From Pontibacillus chungwhensis (lineage in GTDB: Bacteria; Bacillota; Bacilli; Bacillales; BH030062), in the NCBI RefSeq assembly GCF_030166655.1, contig NZ_CP126446.1, positions 2,542,001 to 2,606,000 of the forward strand: a stretch of DNA of 64,000 bases. The letters run 5' to 3'. The translations under genes and the position numbers were made by a program. Every line of letters starts with the position of its first letter. Within the stretch, counting starts at the first letter, position 1. A model generated the notes under the pieces. It had not been told where the DNA came from. It saw only the letters and a list, made by a program, of their open reading frames with translations, and ran no database searches. Positions 49,533-58,111 of the stretch are shown here, one piece after another.

Positions 49533-49755
49533 AAACATCCCTCCCAGTTTTAATCACTTACATATGTATCTTTACTTTGATCAACCTCACTCCTCCACTG
49601 CTAGCACATTAAAACCTCTTAGTGTCCAACAATAAACCCAAAATCTTGTGAATTCCGAAGCACACCTTCATAAAAACTGTTAATATTGTAACATATTTGA
49701 ATAATCTGACTTATAAAATCATGGATTATATCACGAAAACTAGAGGAGGGTCATA

Positions 49756-50586
49756 ATGATCAGTGAACTAAATCACAATGAATTTTATAAATGCAAAACT
49801 TTAATCAATGATGAGGGTCACCTGGAAGTTAAAGCAATAATAGAAGGAAATAACCGAGGTCGAATCTTTGTAGATCATACTGATTCTCCGACAACAGGAC
49901 TAATTTGGTTAGGTAACCATGATGGGTTTTTCTTCATAGGAGATGAAGGAAATGAAGAGTTTAATCATGATTTAAATGAATTTATCGATGACGTAATTTT
50001 TCCTGAAGCAAAGGAGCTCGGGTTGAAGCATTTTATAGCCATAGGGAATCATTCAGGTTGGGATCAAACAATAGAGCGTATCTTTGAACAACGTCCTATG
50101 AATGTAAGTCATCAAAGTGTTTATAAGTTAAGGAAAAGCCAAGTTAAAGAAACAAATGTACCTCCTATTGAAAAAGATTATAACGTATTCCAAATCTGTA
50201 GAGAACTTTTCGAGAATAAAAGTCTCACCATTGAGAATATAGATTTTTTACACTCTAAACTATTAGAATTCTGGTCTTCCCCAGAGGACTTTTTTCAAAA
50301 AGGAATAGGGTATTGCGTAGTCCATCGAAAGAGAATCGTAAGTTTATGTTTCTCAGGATTTGTAGCGGAGAATACTCACGCCCTGGATATAGAAACAATA
50401 GAGACCTACCAGGGAAATAAGTTAGCTCAAAGAGCAGCTCGCTCCGTAGTGAAAGATTGTTTAGATAAGGGGATGAAGCCTTATTGGGATTGCGAGGAGG
50501 CAAATACACCTTCGAATGCTATTGCCCGGAAGATAGGATTAGAGAATGAATTCAAGTACTTAGTGTACATTTTTCCGATTGAGTAA
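49756..50586 (+). CDS. GNAT_acetyltran (PF12746-type) protein
   Basis: A 276-residue protein in which the N-terminal half (about 1-130) is the smaller lobe of the PF12746 group and the C-terminal half carries a GNAT core (SLCFSGFVAENTHALDIETIETYQGNKLAQRAARSVVKDCLDKGMKPYWDCEEANTPSNAIARKIGL). The acetyl-CoA loop is degenerate. AT-rich and with its own promoter region. AGAGGAGGGTCATA precedes the ATG. Acceptor unknown. Confidence 0.85.
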   Translation: MISELNHNEFYKCKTLINDEGHLEVKAIIEGNNRGRIFVDHTDSPTTGLIWLGNHDGFFFIGDEGNEEFNHDLNEFIDDVIFPEAKELGLKHFIAIGNHSGWDQTIERIFEQRPMNVSHQSVYKLRKSQVKETNVPPIEKDYNVFQICRELFENKSLTIENIDFLHSKLLEFWSSPEDFFQKGIGYCVVHRKRIVSLCFSGFVAENTHALDIETIETYQGNKLAQRAARSVVKDCLDKGMKPYWDCEEANTPSNAIARKIGLENEFKYLVYIFPIE

Positions 50587-50682
50587 GAAGAGAGAACACC
50601 TAAACACTTTAAAGATTGCTAGAAAACGGGGAAGAGTGTTGACCTCTTCCCTATTTCTACTAAGCCTCTTCTATCTAAGGAT

Positions 50683-52383
50683 CTACATCTCTTCAGGCAC
50701 CTCAACTCCCAGAAGGCGTAGTCCCTCACCGATCACAATAGCGACTGCTTCCGTCAACGCAAGGCGGCCATTCTGGTAGGAACCTGTTTCTAAAATGCGT
50801 ACATTCGCATAATAGGCATTAAAGGATTGTGCCAGTTTTAATAAATATTTCGCCACTTTTGAAGGATCGTAATAATGGGCAGCTTGTTCAATCACTTCAG
50901 GGAATGCGGCTACCTTTTGTACTACAGACCAAGCGTAACCCCAGTCCTCTGCATTGAAAGAATAGGAAGTAACGTCCCCCTCCGCTTTTCTCAAAATAGA
51001 TTTCGCACGAGCATACGTATATTGCAAGTAAGGCGCTGTTCCACCTTCGAATTTCAGCATTTCCTCATAAGAGAACTCTACATCATTTAAGCGATCGTTC
51101 TTTAAGTCGTGGAAAATGACCGCTCCAACACCAACTTTACGTGCAACGTCTTCTTTCTGATTAAGACCCGGGTTCTTCTCTTCTATATTCTGTTTGGCAA
51201 ACTGAATTGATTTCTCGAGCGCCTCTTCTAAGAAGACAACTTTCCCTTTGCGGGTCGACATTTTCTTCCCGTCTTTAAGCATCATGCCAAATGGAACGTG
51301 AGTGATTTCGTCTGCCCAGTCGTAGCCCATTTTCTTCAACACAGCTCTTAATTGTTTAAAATGCAAGCTCTGTTCATTTCCCACCACATATAAAGAGGCA
51401 GCATGGTTATATGTTTTCTTTCTAAATATAGCCGCAGCCAGGTCACGCGTGGTATATAGGGTGGTTCCATCAGATTTTTGAATAAGAGCTGGTGGCAGAC
51501 CCTCTTCATCCAAACGAACGACAAGGGCTCCATCAGATTCTTCAAGTAACCCCTTTTCCTTTAAAAGGGTAAGGATCTCTTCTGACTGCTGGTGGTGGGA
51601 GGATTCCCCTTTATACGAATCAAACGAGACATTTAGCAGGTTATAAATCCCCTTAAATGATAGGAGAGATTCTTCCTTGAACCACTTCCATAGCTTTATT
51701 GCCTCCGGATCTCCTTTTTCAAGCTTTACGAACCAGGCGCGCCCCATTTCCACAAGTGACGCGTCTTTTTCCGCTTCTTCGTGGAACCTAACATATAACG
51801 CCAATAGCTCTTGTATAGGATTGCTACGAACTTTCTCTCCTTCTCCCCATAATGTATAAGCCGCAATTAACTTTCCAAATTGAGTCCCCCAATCTCCAAG
51901 GTAATTGATGCGAACTACATTATAGCCGCACTTCTCAAGGATCTTTCCAACCGCATTCCCTATAACCGTAGAACGAAGATGACCCATGGAGAATGGTTTC
52001 GCAATATTTGGGCTTGATAGATCCATGGGAATGGTCTTTTCATTCCCAAATGTATGGCTTCCGTATGTGTGAGCACTCTTCAATACCGAAGTCATAAGCT
52101 CTTTGGTGTAGGCTTCCTTGTTATAAAAGAAGTTCACATAAGGGCCGACCGCTTTTATAGTAGACACCACAAGAGGTGAGAGCTTTATACTCGCTGAGAG
52201 ATCTGCTGCAATTTGTGATGGATTCTTTCTAAAGACTTTTGCCAGTTCAAAGCATGGAAAAGCTAAGTCCCCCATATTCTCGTGTTTTGGAACTTCAAGG
52301 AGCTCATCTATCTTTTGCAGTGAAAGGTATTCATGTAATTCGTCACCTAATGCTTTTGTAATTTCCTTTTTAACGTTTTTCAT
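50683..52383 (-). CDS. argS: arginyl-tRNA synthetase, eukaryote/lactic-type
   Basis: A 566-residue class I ArgRS that charges tRNA-Arg. An N-terminal Add-1 domain (about 1-90) is present. The HIGH region reads SPNIAKPFSMGHLRST (about 124-139), the KMSKS region KKMSTRKG (about 353-360), and the C-terminus is a helical anticodon-binding DALR domain. The SPNIAKPFSxGHLRST form differs from the HLGHARGA form of B. subtilis ArgS, pointing to a second, divergent synthetase. It sits alone behind a T-box leader. ATG at 52383 is preferred; AAAGG lies nine bases upstream. Confidence 0.93.
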   Translation of the reverse strand: MKNVKKEITKALGDELHEYLSLQKIDELLEVPKHENMGDLAFPCFELAKVFRKNPSQIAADLSASIKLSPLVVSTIKAVGPYVNFFYNKEAYTKELMTSVLKSAHTYGSHTFGNEKTIPMDLSSPNIAKPFSMGHLRSTVIGNAVGKILEKCGYNVVRINYLGDWGTQFGKLIAAYTLWGEGEKVRSNPIQELLALYVRFHEEAEKDASLVEMGRAWFVKLEKGDPEAIKLWKWFKEESLLSFKGIYNLLNVSFDSYKGESSHHQQSEEILTLLKEKGLLEESDGALVVRLDEEGLPPALIQKSDGTTLYTTRDLAAAIFRKKTYNHAASLYVVGNEQSLHFKQLRAVLKKMGYDWADEITHVPFGMMLKDGKKMSTRKGKVVFLEEALEKSIQFAKQNIEEKNPGLNQKEDVARKVGVGAVIFHDLKNDRLNDVEFSYEEMLKFEGGTAPYLQYTYARAKSILRKAEGDVTSYSFNAEDWGYAWSVVQKVAAFPEVIEQAAHYYDPSKVAKYLLKLAQSFNAYYANVRILETGSYQNGRLALTEAVAIVIGEGLRLLGVEVPEEM

Positions 52384-52404
52384 TTCCTCCATCCTTTCTC
52401 TAAA

Positions 52405-52645
52405 CAAAAAACCCGCCTCCCCTCCCATTACAGGAGGAGAGACGGGTATCGTTTCCGCGGTGCCACTCTCATTACCTTTCTTAAAGAAAGGTCAGCTTAG
52501 GTTCTTGTTAACGGCAAGTACCGATAGCCCCTACTTTCGTTCAGAGCTATACCTCAAAAGTCCGGTTCGTCGCTTTCTTACCACCAGGCTCCCACCGTCC
52601 CCGGCTCTCTTAATGTCTTCCAACGACTACTCTCTTTTTCTTAGG
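52405..52645 (-). promoter_or_regulatory. T-box riboswitch controlling argS
   Basis: On the minus strand, AGTAG-rich stem I elements are followed by AAAGTAGGGG-CTATCGG-CCGTTA (stem III), then the T-box sequence GAGAGTGGCACCGCGGAA at about 52471-52453. A terminator follows at 52447-52411 (ACCCGTCTCTCCTCC with its complement and T6). Uncharged tRNA should stabilise the antiterminator through the ACCGCGG/TGGCACC bulge. The downstream gene implies tRNA-Arg. I could not place the specifier codon with certainty. Confidence 0.9.
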
Positions 52646-52813
52646 TTACGTTTGTTTAATTGGAAGAAATTATATATGAAAGAATGGAAGCTGTAAAGAA
52701 AAATTTATTCTAGGAATTTCCCCCTCAACTTGCAACCCATATATTATTATGAAAGAGGGAAGAACGATAAAGTCCTAATAGTCGCTATTCTGTATAAATC
52801 TATTCTTTTATCT

Positions 52814-53563
52814 TTATAATTCGAACAGACGGTCCTCAAAACTACCGTCGCTATAAACGCGTTCCACAAACCTTGAATGTCCTCCCTTTTGGTACACCAA
52901 CGTAGACGCTCTTGTCCCGTAATTCGGCGTGTCTATAAACAGGGACGACAGACTCCGCTCCCACTCAAGGGGAATGCCTGTATCAGGCAACTCTTCATCA
53001 TTTGCGGGTTCAGCATGCTGAAGTGTTTGGAATAAGCATGCATCCACATTATCTGTTTGACTCTCCAGGCAATCGGATAGCCATTTTTTCCCTTTTATGA
53101 CTTTAGGCCAGGGAGTATCTAACAAATGATTACTTAAACCATAGATACCAGGTTGCAGTTCCCGGATCTCTCCTTGCCGGTTTGAATAATAATATAAAGA
53201 ATCCCCGTCTGAGACGATCAAGTTAAAGCCCGGATAAGAATGTTTCCTTTCATGAACGGCCTCGAGAAACTCTTGTGGTGAATCCGTCCCTTTTAAGAAA
53301 TCACTAACCAACTCCCCACGAGAACGTGTCCCTCCTTTCTCTTCATCAGGGCCACGGTAATTAGTTAGAGCAGCGAAGCGACCTACCTTCGTAACGCCCA
53401 TCCACGTCCCCATTTTCTCAAGGTCCCGTCCAGCCAGTATATGTGGAGCATCCTCCCAGAAGTGAGCTTTGGCGGTTTCTCTTTGGTAAAATTCATCCCG
53501 GTTCGCGGCTACAACTAAATCATATGTTTGATCCACTTTATAAGCTAAATTAATTAAACACAT
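52814..53563 (-). CDS. NRDE-family (TANGO2-like) protein
   Basis: A 249-residue protein of the NRDE/TANGO2 family. MCLINLAYK places the conserved cysteine at position 2, VVAANRDEFYQRET gives the N-R-D-E motif (about 20-23), and LAGRDLEKMGTWMGVTKVGRFAALTNYR follows. The fold is an Ntn-hydrolase; in animals TANGO2 is linked to heme or lipid handling, while bacterial roles are unknown. AAAGGAGGG precedes the ATG. A GNAT gene lies upstream in the same direction, 72 bases away. Confidence 0.9.
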   Translation of the reverse strand: MCLINLAYKVDQTYDLVVAANRDEFYQRETAKAHFWEDAPHILAGRDLEKMGTWMGVTKVGRFAALTNYRGPDEEKGGTRSRGELVSDFLKGTDSPQEFLEAVHERKHSYPGFNLIVSDGDSLYYYSNRQGEIRELQPGIYGLSNHLLDTPWPKVIKGKKWLSDCLESQTDNVDACLFQTLQHAEPANDEELPDTGIPLEWERSLSSLFIDTPNYGTRASTLVYQKGGHSRFVERVYSDGSFEDRLFEL

Positions 53564-53635
53564 TTTAGCCCTCCTTTCTTACGAGGTATCAAATGTAAAC
53601 AGAAGGATTAGTTTTCCTCAAGAATTATATGTGGG

Positions 53636-54136
53636 CTACTTATGATTTGAAATAGAATACAAGAGCACGTCTTGACCAGAAAATGTGATAGACCGCTCCA
53701 CGCTCATCCCAAGCTTTTCAGCCACTCTTCTTGAGGCAAGGTTTCCTGGCTGGATGAGTGATATAAGCTTTTTCGCTTTAAGACTTTTGAATCCAAAGTC
53801 TTTCAGTGATCTAGCCACTTCTGATGCATATCCCTCTCCCCAATGAGGACGAGCGATCCAGTAACCAATCTCCCACTCTTCTTTACCATCTACCATTTGC
53901 GGAACAATGCCCGCATGACCCAACTTCACCTCATCTTCTTTTCTTATCAAAAGTTTCAACCTGAGGTTTGGGTCTTCTTTATAGGTCTCTAGAATCCGAT
54001 TTATCAAACGAGTTGCCTCTCCCTCTTCTTTCACACTACCATTCCCTATATACCTCATCACTTCTGAATCTTGTAACATTGCTGCGAGGAAGGGTTGATC
54101 TTCTTCTTTATAATCTCTTAGATAAACTCTTTCCAT
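53636..54136 (-). CDS. RimJ/RimL-type GNAT acetyltransferase
   Basis: A 166-residue acetyltransf_3 protein. RVYLRDYKEEDQPFLAAMLQDSEVMRYIGNG (3-33), IARPHWGEGYASEVARSLKDFGFKSL (about 93-118) and LASRRVAEKLGMSVERSI give the fold. It probably acetylates an amine on a protein N-terminus or small molecule. Same orientation as NRDE downstream. It ends a stretch rich in similar genes. Confidence 0.88.
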   Translation of the reverse strand: MERVYLRDYKEEDQPFLAAMLQDSEVMRYIGNGSVKEEGEATRLINRILETYKEDPNLRLKLLIRKEDEVKLGHAGIVPQMVDGKEEWEIGYWIARPHWGEGYASEVARSLKDFGFKSLKAKKLISLIQPGNLASRRVAEKLGMSVERSITFSGQDVLLYSISNHK

Positions 54137-54272
54137 TCCTTCACTCCTGACTTTCTCTGCCTACCCCTAATTATTTCAAACCAATCTGAAAACGTCTACT
54201 TCCACCCATAAATCATGTTCCACTCGGCATTTCATCCTATGGTTCATTTGCTTTACAGACAGCTCTTTCAAA

Positions 54273-54309
54273 AAAGACCGGCTAGTTCACGATGAACTAG
54301 CCGGTCTTT
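54273..54309. terminator. intrinsic terminator, 16-base stem
   Basis: AAAGACCGGCTAGTTC and its exact complement around a five-base loop. It lies after pirin on the minus strand. Confidence 0.9.
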
Positions 54310-54320
54310 GTTTATCCAAA

Positions 54321-55190
54321 TTAAACTGCAGGTGGTCCGAATTTCCCGTCTCTGAAGTCTTTAAATGCTTCTCTAATCTCGTCCATGGAGTTCATCACAA
54401 ATGGCCCATAAGGAACAATCGTTTCTTCAATTGGGAGACCTGAATAAACAAGAACTCTTGTACGTCTTTTCTTTGCGTTAAGTGCTAGGGTGCTTCCTTT
54501 ATCTGACTCTCCGTTGGCGCGATAGTCTAACGTTGCTACACCATGTTTCTTTAAGGGTGTTTGATCTCCGCCTACTTCTACTTCTCCTGATAAAACATAG
54601 ACAAAAGCATTATGATTCTCAGGTAGCTCTAGTGTAGTAGAAGCCCCTTCTGAGAGATTTACTTCAGATAACGTAATAGGCACGATCGTTTCCATAGGCC
54701 CTTTTACACCGGCCACTTCGCCGGCATATACCTTTATGGTTCCTTCATCGACATTCACTACTGGAGCATCTTCAGCATAAACGTTCTGGTATAAAGTTTC
54801 GGATTGCTTTTGTTCTTGTGGGAGGTTCAACCACAATTGAAGTGTGTGGGCTACGTCGTCTTCTACGCCGTCTTCAGCATGACGTGCCGCCCAACCCGCG
54901 TTCATATATTGAACATCGCCTGGTTCTAAAATATCGCGTCCTCCGCCGTTGTCGATATGCTCCAATCGACCATCAATCACGTACGTAATCGTCTGGAACC
55001 CTCTATGAGGATGGTCAGGGAAGGTCCCTTTCTTAAACCAGTCCTCAGCCATAAGGATAAACGGGTCAAACTCTTTCCACCGATCAGCCGGGAGTACCCA
55101 ACCTTTTTGGATAGCCGGGAAGTTCATTTCTTCATATTCTACATACCATGTATCCCGTACATGTCTGTTCAGTTTGTCTTCATTCGCCAT
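54321..55190 (-). CDS. pirin-family protein
   Basis: A 289-residue bicupin of the pirin family. DPFILMAEDWFKKGTFPDHPHRGFQTITYVIDGRLEHIDNGG (about 41-82) holds the N-terminal metal site (HPHRG and E-H). GDVQYMNAGWAARHAED and the C-terminal Pirin_C segment with EETIVPYGPFVMNSMDEIREA follow. Bacterial pirins act as quercetin dioxygenase-like enzymes or as redox-linked regulators. It is divergent from the MarR gene and shares the spacer with it. AGGAGGAG precedes the ATG. Confidence 0.92.
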   Translation of the reverse strand: MANEDKLNRHVRDTWYVEYEEMNFPAIQKGWVLPADRWKEFDPFILMAEDWFKKGTFPDHPHRGFQTITYVIDGRLEHIDNGGGRDILEPGDVQYMNAGWAARHAEDGVEDDVAHTLQLWLNLPQEQKQSETLYQNVYAEDAPVVNVDEGTIKVYAGEVAGVKGPMETIVPITLSEVNLSEGASTTLELPENHNAFVYVLSGEVEVGGDQTPLKKHGVATLDYRANGESDKGSTLALNAKKRRTRVLVYSGLPIEETIVPYGPFVMNSMDEIREAFKDFRDGKFGPPAV

Positions 55191-55325
55191 ATTAAACTCC
55201 TCCTATGCCAATAGTGATGATGACAACTTTTCACCCAGTATAAGAAAAAGTTGATCGTGCAGTTATATTTCCATTCCCTAAATTGACAAACAATATATCT
55301 ATATTTATACTAACGTAAGTGAAAT

Positions 55326-55341
55326 AGTTTGTATAGCAACT
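55326..55341. promoter_or_regulatory. putative MarR operator, copy 1
   Basis: AGTTTGTATAGCAACT is a near-palindrome in the pirin/marR spacer, 19 bases before the MarR start. It resembles the dyad in front of azoR at 55810-55825 (AGTTGCTATAACAACA). Confidence 0.55.
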
Positions 55342-55359
55342 AACTCAGGAGGGAAACGT

Positions 55360-55791
55360 TTGAAGTTATCTTTTCAAGATTACATCAGTATAAAAATTCA
55401 CCAGACAGACCTCAATCTTACGAAATTCATCAAATCAAAGTTAGATGATTTTAACCTCGCTCCAGAGCAGAATTTAATCATGATGTTGCTTTGGGAAAAG
55501 GATGGATTAACCCAAAATCAACTAGCCGATAAACTTGATAAAGATAAAACCAACATTGCGAGAATGGCTTCTAACTTAGAGAAAAAGGGCTATATTCATA
55601 GAGCCCACCCCAAAGAAGACCGTCGCTCTCTTATGTTATTTCTAACAGATAGCGGGAAAGAACTTGGTGAAAAAGTTATTCCGGTTGCTGAAGAGTTTAA
55701 CGAGATGGTTTGCAAAGGAATCTCAAGCGAGGAACTAAGCGAGCTTGAACGCTTGCTTAACAAGATCAACCATAATGTCCAGGATCAATGA
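55360..55791 (+). CDS. MarR-family transcriptional regulator
   Basis: A 143-residue MarR protein. The winged helix covers about 35-100 (PEQNLIMMLLWEKDGLTQNQLADKLDKDKTNIARMASNLEKKGYIHRAHPKEDRRSLML). Helices at both ends form the dimer. One cysteine lies late (MVCKGISS) and could sense thiol-reactive quinones. It starts with TTG at 55360 after CAGGAGGGAAACG. Its likely targets are itself, azoR 57 bases downstream and perhaps the divergent pirin gene. Confidence 0.9.
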   Translation: MKLSFQDYISIKIHQTDLNLTKFIKSKLDDFNLAPEQNLIMMLLWEKDGLTQNQLADKLDKDKTNIARMASNLEKKGYIHRAHPKEDRRSLMLFLTDSGKELGEKVIPVAEEFNEMVCKGISSEELSELERLLNKINHNVQDQ

Positions 55792-55809
55792 TGGACATTT
55801 TTCTCCAAT

Positions 55810-55825
55810 AGTTGCTATAACAACA
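55810..55825. promoter_or_regulatory. putative MarR operator, copy 2
   Basis: AGTTGCTATAACAACA contains GTTG and CAAC half-sites six bases apart, 24 bases before azoR. It shares its core with the site at 55326. Confidence 0.55.
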
Positions 55826-55848
55826 ATTAATTTCTGGAGGTAACAACT

Positions 55849-56475
55849 ATGGCAAACGTACTATTTATAAAAGCAAATTCTAGACCCATTGAACAATCTA
55901 TAAGCGTGCAGTTATATCATACATTTCTAGATCAATATAAAGCAGAGAATCCTTTTGATCACATCACTGAGCTAGATTTATTTGAAGAGAACCTTCCATA
56001 CTATGACACAGATAAAATCAACGGCATGTTTAAGCAGGCTAAAGGCATGGAATTAACAGCTGAAGAAGAAACAGCTGCAGCAACGGTAAATCGTTATTTA
56101 GATCAATTCCTTGCAGCGGACAAAGTCGTATTCGCATTCCCTCTATGGAACTTCACCATCCCCGCTGTCTTGCATACGTATTTTGACTACCTGGCGCAAG
56201 CTGGTAAAGCGTTCAAGTATACAGCTGAAGGACCGGTGGGACTATTAACGGATAAGAAGGTAGTTCTTCTGAATGCACGAGGTGGCGTTTATTCAGAAGG
56301 CCCTGCTCAATCGTCTGAGATGGCCGTAAATTATGTAACGAACATTCTTAACTTCTGGGGTATCCAAGATATCACTACACTTGTCATTGAAGGACACAAT
56401 CAATACCCTGACCGAGCTGACGAAATTATTCAGGATGGGTTAAAGAAAACTGAGCAAGCAGCTCTAGCATTCTAA
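55849..56475 (+). CDS. azoR: FMN-dependent NADH-azoreductase / quinone reductase
   Basis: A 208-residue flavodoxin-like AzoR. ANVLFIKANSRPIEQSISVQLYHTFLDQYKAENP (2-35) binds the FMN phosphate, FAFPLWNFTIPAVLHTYFDYLAQAGKAFKYT (about 95-125) is the family signature, and LLNARGGVYSEG follows. It reduces azo dyes and quinones by two electrons and protects against quinone or thiol stress. The MarR gene before it and the repeated dyad suggest local induction, like the MhqR and YodB systems of B. subtilis. Confidence 0.94.
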   Translation: MANVLFIKANSRPIEQSISVQLYHTFLDQYKAENPFDHITELDLFEENLPYYDTDKINGMFKQAKGMELTAEEETAAATVNRYLDQFLAADKVVFAFPLWNFTIPAVLHTYFDYLAQAGKAFKYTAEGPVGLLTDKKVVLLNARGGVYSEGPAQSSEMAVNYVTNILNFWGIQDITTLVIEGHNQYPDRADEIIQDGLKKTEQAALAF

Positions 56476-56481
56476 TGGAAG

Positions 56482-56517
56482 AAGGTGCCCGATTCAATAA
56501 TCGGGCACCTTTTTTTG
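56482..56517 (+). terminator. intrinsic terminator after azoR
   Basis: AAGGTGCCCGATT and AATCGGGCACCTT arms with a T7 tail. Confidence 0.9.
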
Positions 56518-56659
56518 TGAAAAGGGATACACAAGAAATGTTAATATATTTAGGATAAAAGAATATTAAGAATGTTATTGCCCCTGTAATCATTACCTGA
56601 TAGTATTATTTTTATTGAATTATCAGTATTTAATACTACATAGGATAGGGGCTTATACG

Positions 56660-58012
56660 ATGCAAAACAAATTATCATTTTCAACCTATGCCCTGATCGG
56701 AACCATGCTGTTTGGTATGTTTTTCGGAGCAGGGAATCTTATCTTCCCGATCCAGCTTGGTCAGATGGCGGGAACAAATTTCTGGCCTGGCCTTATCGGA
56801 TTCTTAGTTACAGCGATCGGCCTTCCTTTTATGGGGATACTCGCGATTGGACTCTCACGTAGTAACGGACTACAAGATTTAGCGAGCCGCGTTCATCCGT
56901 TATTTGGAATCACCTTTGCCACGGTGCTTTATTTAACAATCGGTCCTTTCTTCGCAATCCCACGTACAGCAACTGTTCCATTTGTTGTTGGATTTGAGCC
57001 ATTTTTAAATGATGGACAGGTTACGTTATGGCTCGGGGTTTTCAGTTTCATGTTTTTTACTATTGTCTATTATTTTTCCTTAAACCCTGCTAAAGTGATG
57101 GATTACATCGGGAAATATTTAACACCATTATTCCTTGTCTTCTTATTTATCCTGATTGGGACGGCAATCTTCAATCCGATGGGAGCGTTTGGCAGTCCTG
57201 CGAGCGACTATAAGGACATGGCCTTCATGACCGGATTTACGGAAGGGTACAATACAATGGATGCGCTGGCTTCTCTTGCATTTGGGATCGTCGTGATTAA
57301 CGCCATTAAATCAAAAGGGGTCACAGAACCAAAAGCGATTGCCCAGGCGACATGGAAAGCGGGTATTGTAGCGATGGGCCTTATGATGCTTATTTATGGA
57401 CTTATCACCTACATGGGTGCATCGAGTGTTGAAGCCATTGGAACTTATGATAATGGTGGGCTAATCTTTGCAGAAGTGGCTCAACATTATTTCGGACCGT
57501 TTGGCTCTGTATTACTAGCCATTATTATCGTTTTGGCTTGTTTAAAAACGAGTATTGGACTGATTACATCTTGTAGTGATTACTTCCACTCTATCATTCC
57601 AAAAGTCAGCTATAAGTCGTTTGTACTGATCCTTTGCCTTGTCTCGTTCATCATTGCAAACTTTGGGTTAACGAACATTATTCAGTTTGCAATACCTGTA
57701 TTAATGTTCCTTTATCCCTTAGCGATTGTTCTTATCCTACTAGGATTAACCTCACCGCTGTTTGGTAACAAGCGCAGTGTATACACCGTTTCCATGTTCC
57801 TTACTTTCTTTGTAAGTGTCATAGACGGATATAAAGCATTAGTAGCCAACCTTCCTGGATGGACCGTGTCAGCTTTCGAATCGATCCAAACCTTCTATGC
57901 TGATGTATTACCTTTATATAGCATGGGACTTGGCTGGATGCTGCCGGCACTACTAGGAGTTGTAATCGGCCTCCTATTACCAAAGCGTACAGTTGAAACA
58001 CCCTATATGTAA
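56660..58012 (+). CDS. brnQ: branched-chain amino acid:cation symporter BrnQ
   Basis: A 450-residue permease with 12 predicted helices that imports leucine, isoleucine or valine with sodium or protons. YALIGTMLFGMFFGAGNLIFPIQLGQMAG (8-36) and the GPFFAIPRTATVPFVVGFEPF region (about 100-120) are diagnostic. The ATG is preceded by AGGATAGGGG. It has no regulatory partner in the window. A strong terminator follows. Confidence 0.94.
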   Translation: MQNKLSFSTYALIGTMLFGMFFGAGNLIFPIQLGQMAGTNFWPGLIGFLVTAIGLPFMGILAIGLSRSNGLQDLASRVHPLFGITFATVLYLTIGPFFAIPRTATVPFVVGFEPFLNDGQVTLWLGVFSFMFFTIVYYFSLNPAKVMDYIGKYLTPLFLVFLFILIGTAIFNPMGAFGSPASDYKDMAFMTGFTEGYNTMDALASLAFGIVVINAIKSKGVTEPKAIAQATWKAGIVAMGLMMLIYGLITYMGASSVEAIGTYDNGGLIFAEVAQHYFGPFGSVLLAIIIVLACLKTSIGLITSCSDYFHSIIPKVSYKSFVLILCLVSFIIANFGLTNIIQFAIPVLMFLYPLAIVLILLGLTSPLFGNKRSVYTVSMFLTFFVSVIDGYKALVANLPGWTVSAFESIQTFYADVLPLYSMGLGWMLPALLGVVIGLLLPKRTVETPYM

Positions 58013-58020
58013 GGCATTCA

Positions 58021-58056
58021 AAAAGGCAACTTCCCTATGAGGAGGTTGCCTTTTGT
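58021..58056 (+). terminator. intrinsic terminator after brnQ
   Basis: AAAAGGCAAC and GTTGCCTTTT arms around a GC-poor loop. Confidence 0.8.
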
Positions 58057-58111
58057 TCGTAAACAGGGATGAAATAGAGACCACTATTACGTTTGATATG
58101 TACAAGAATGG

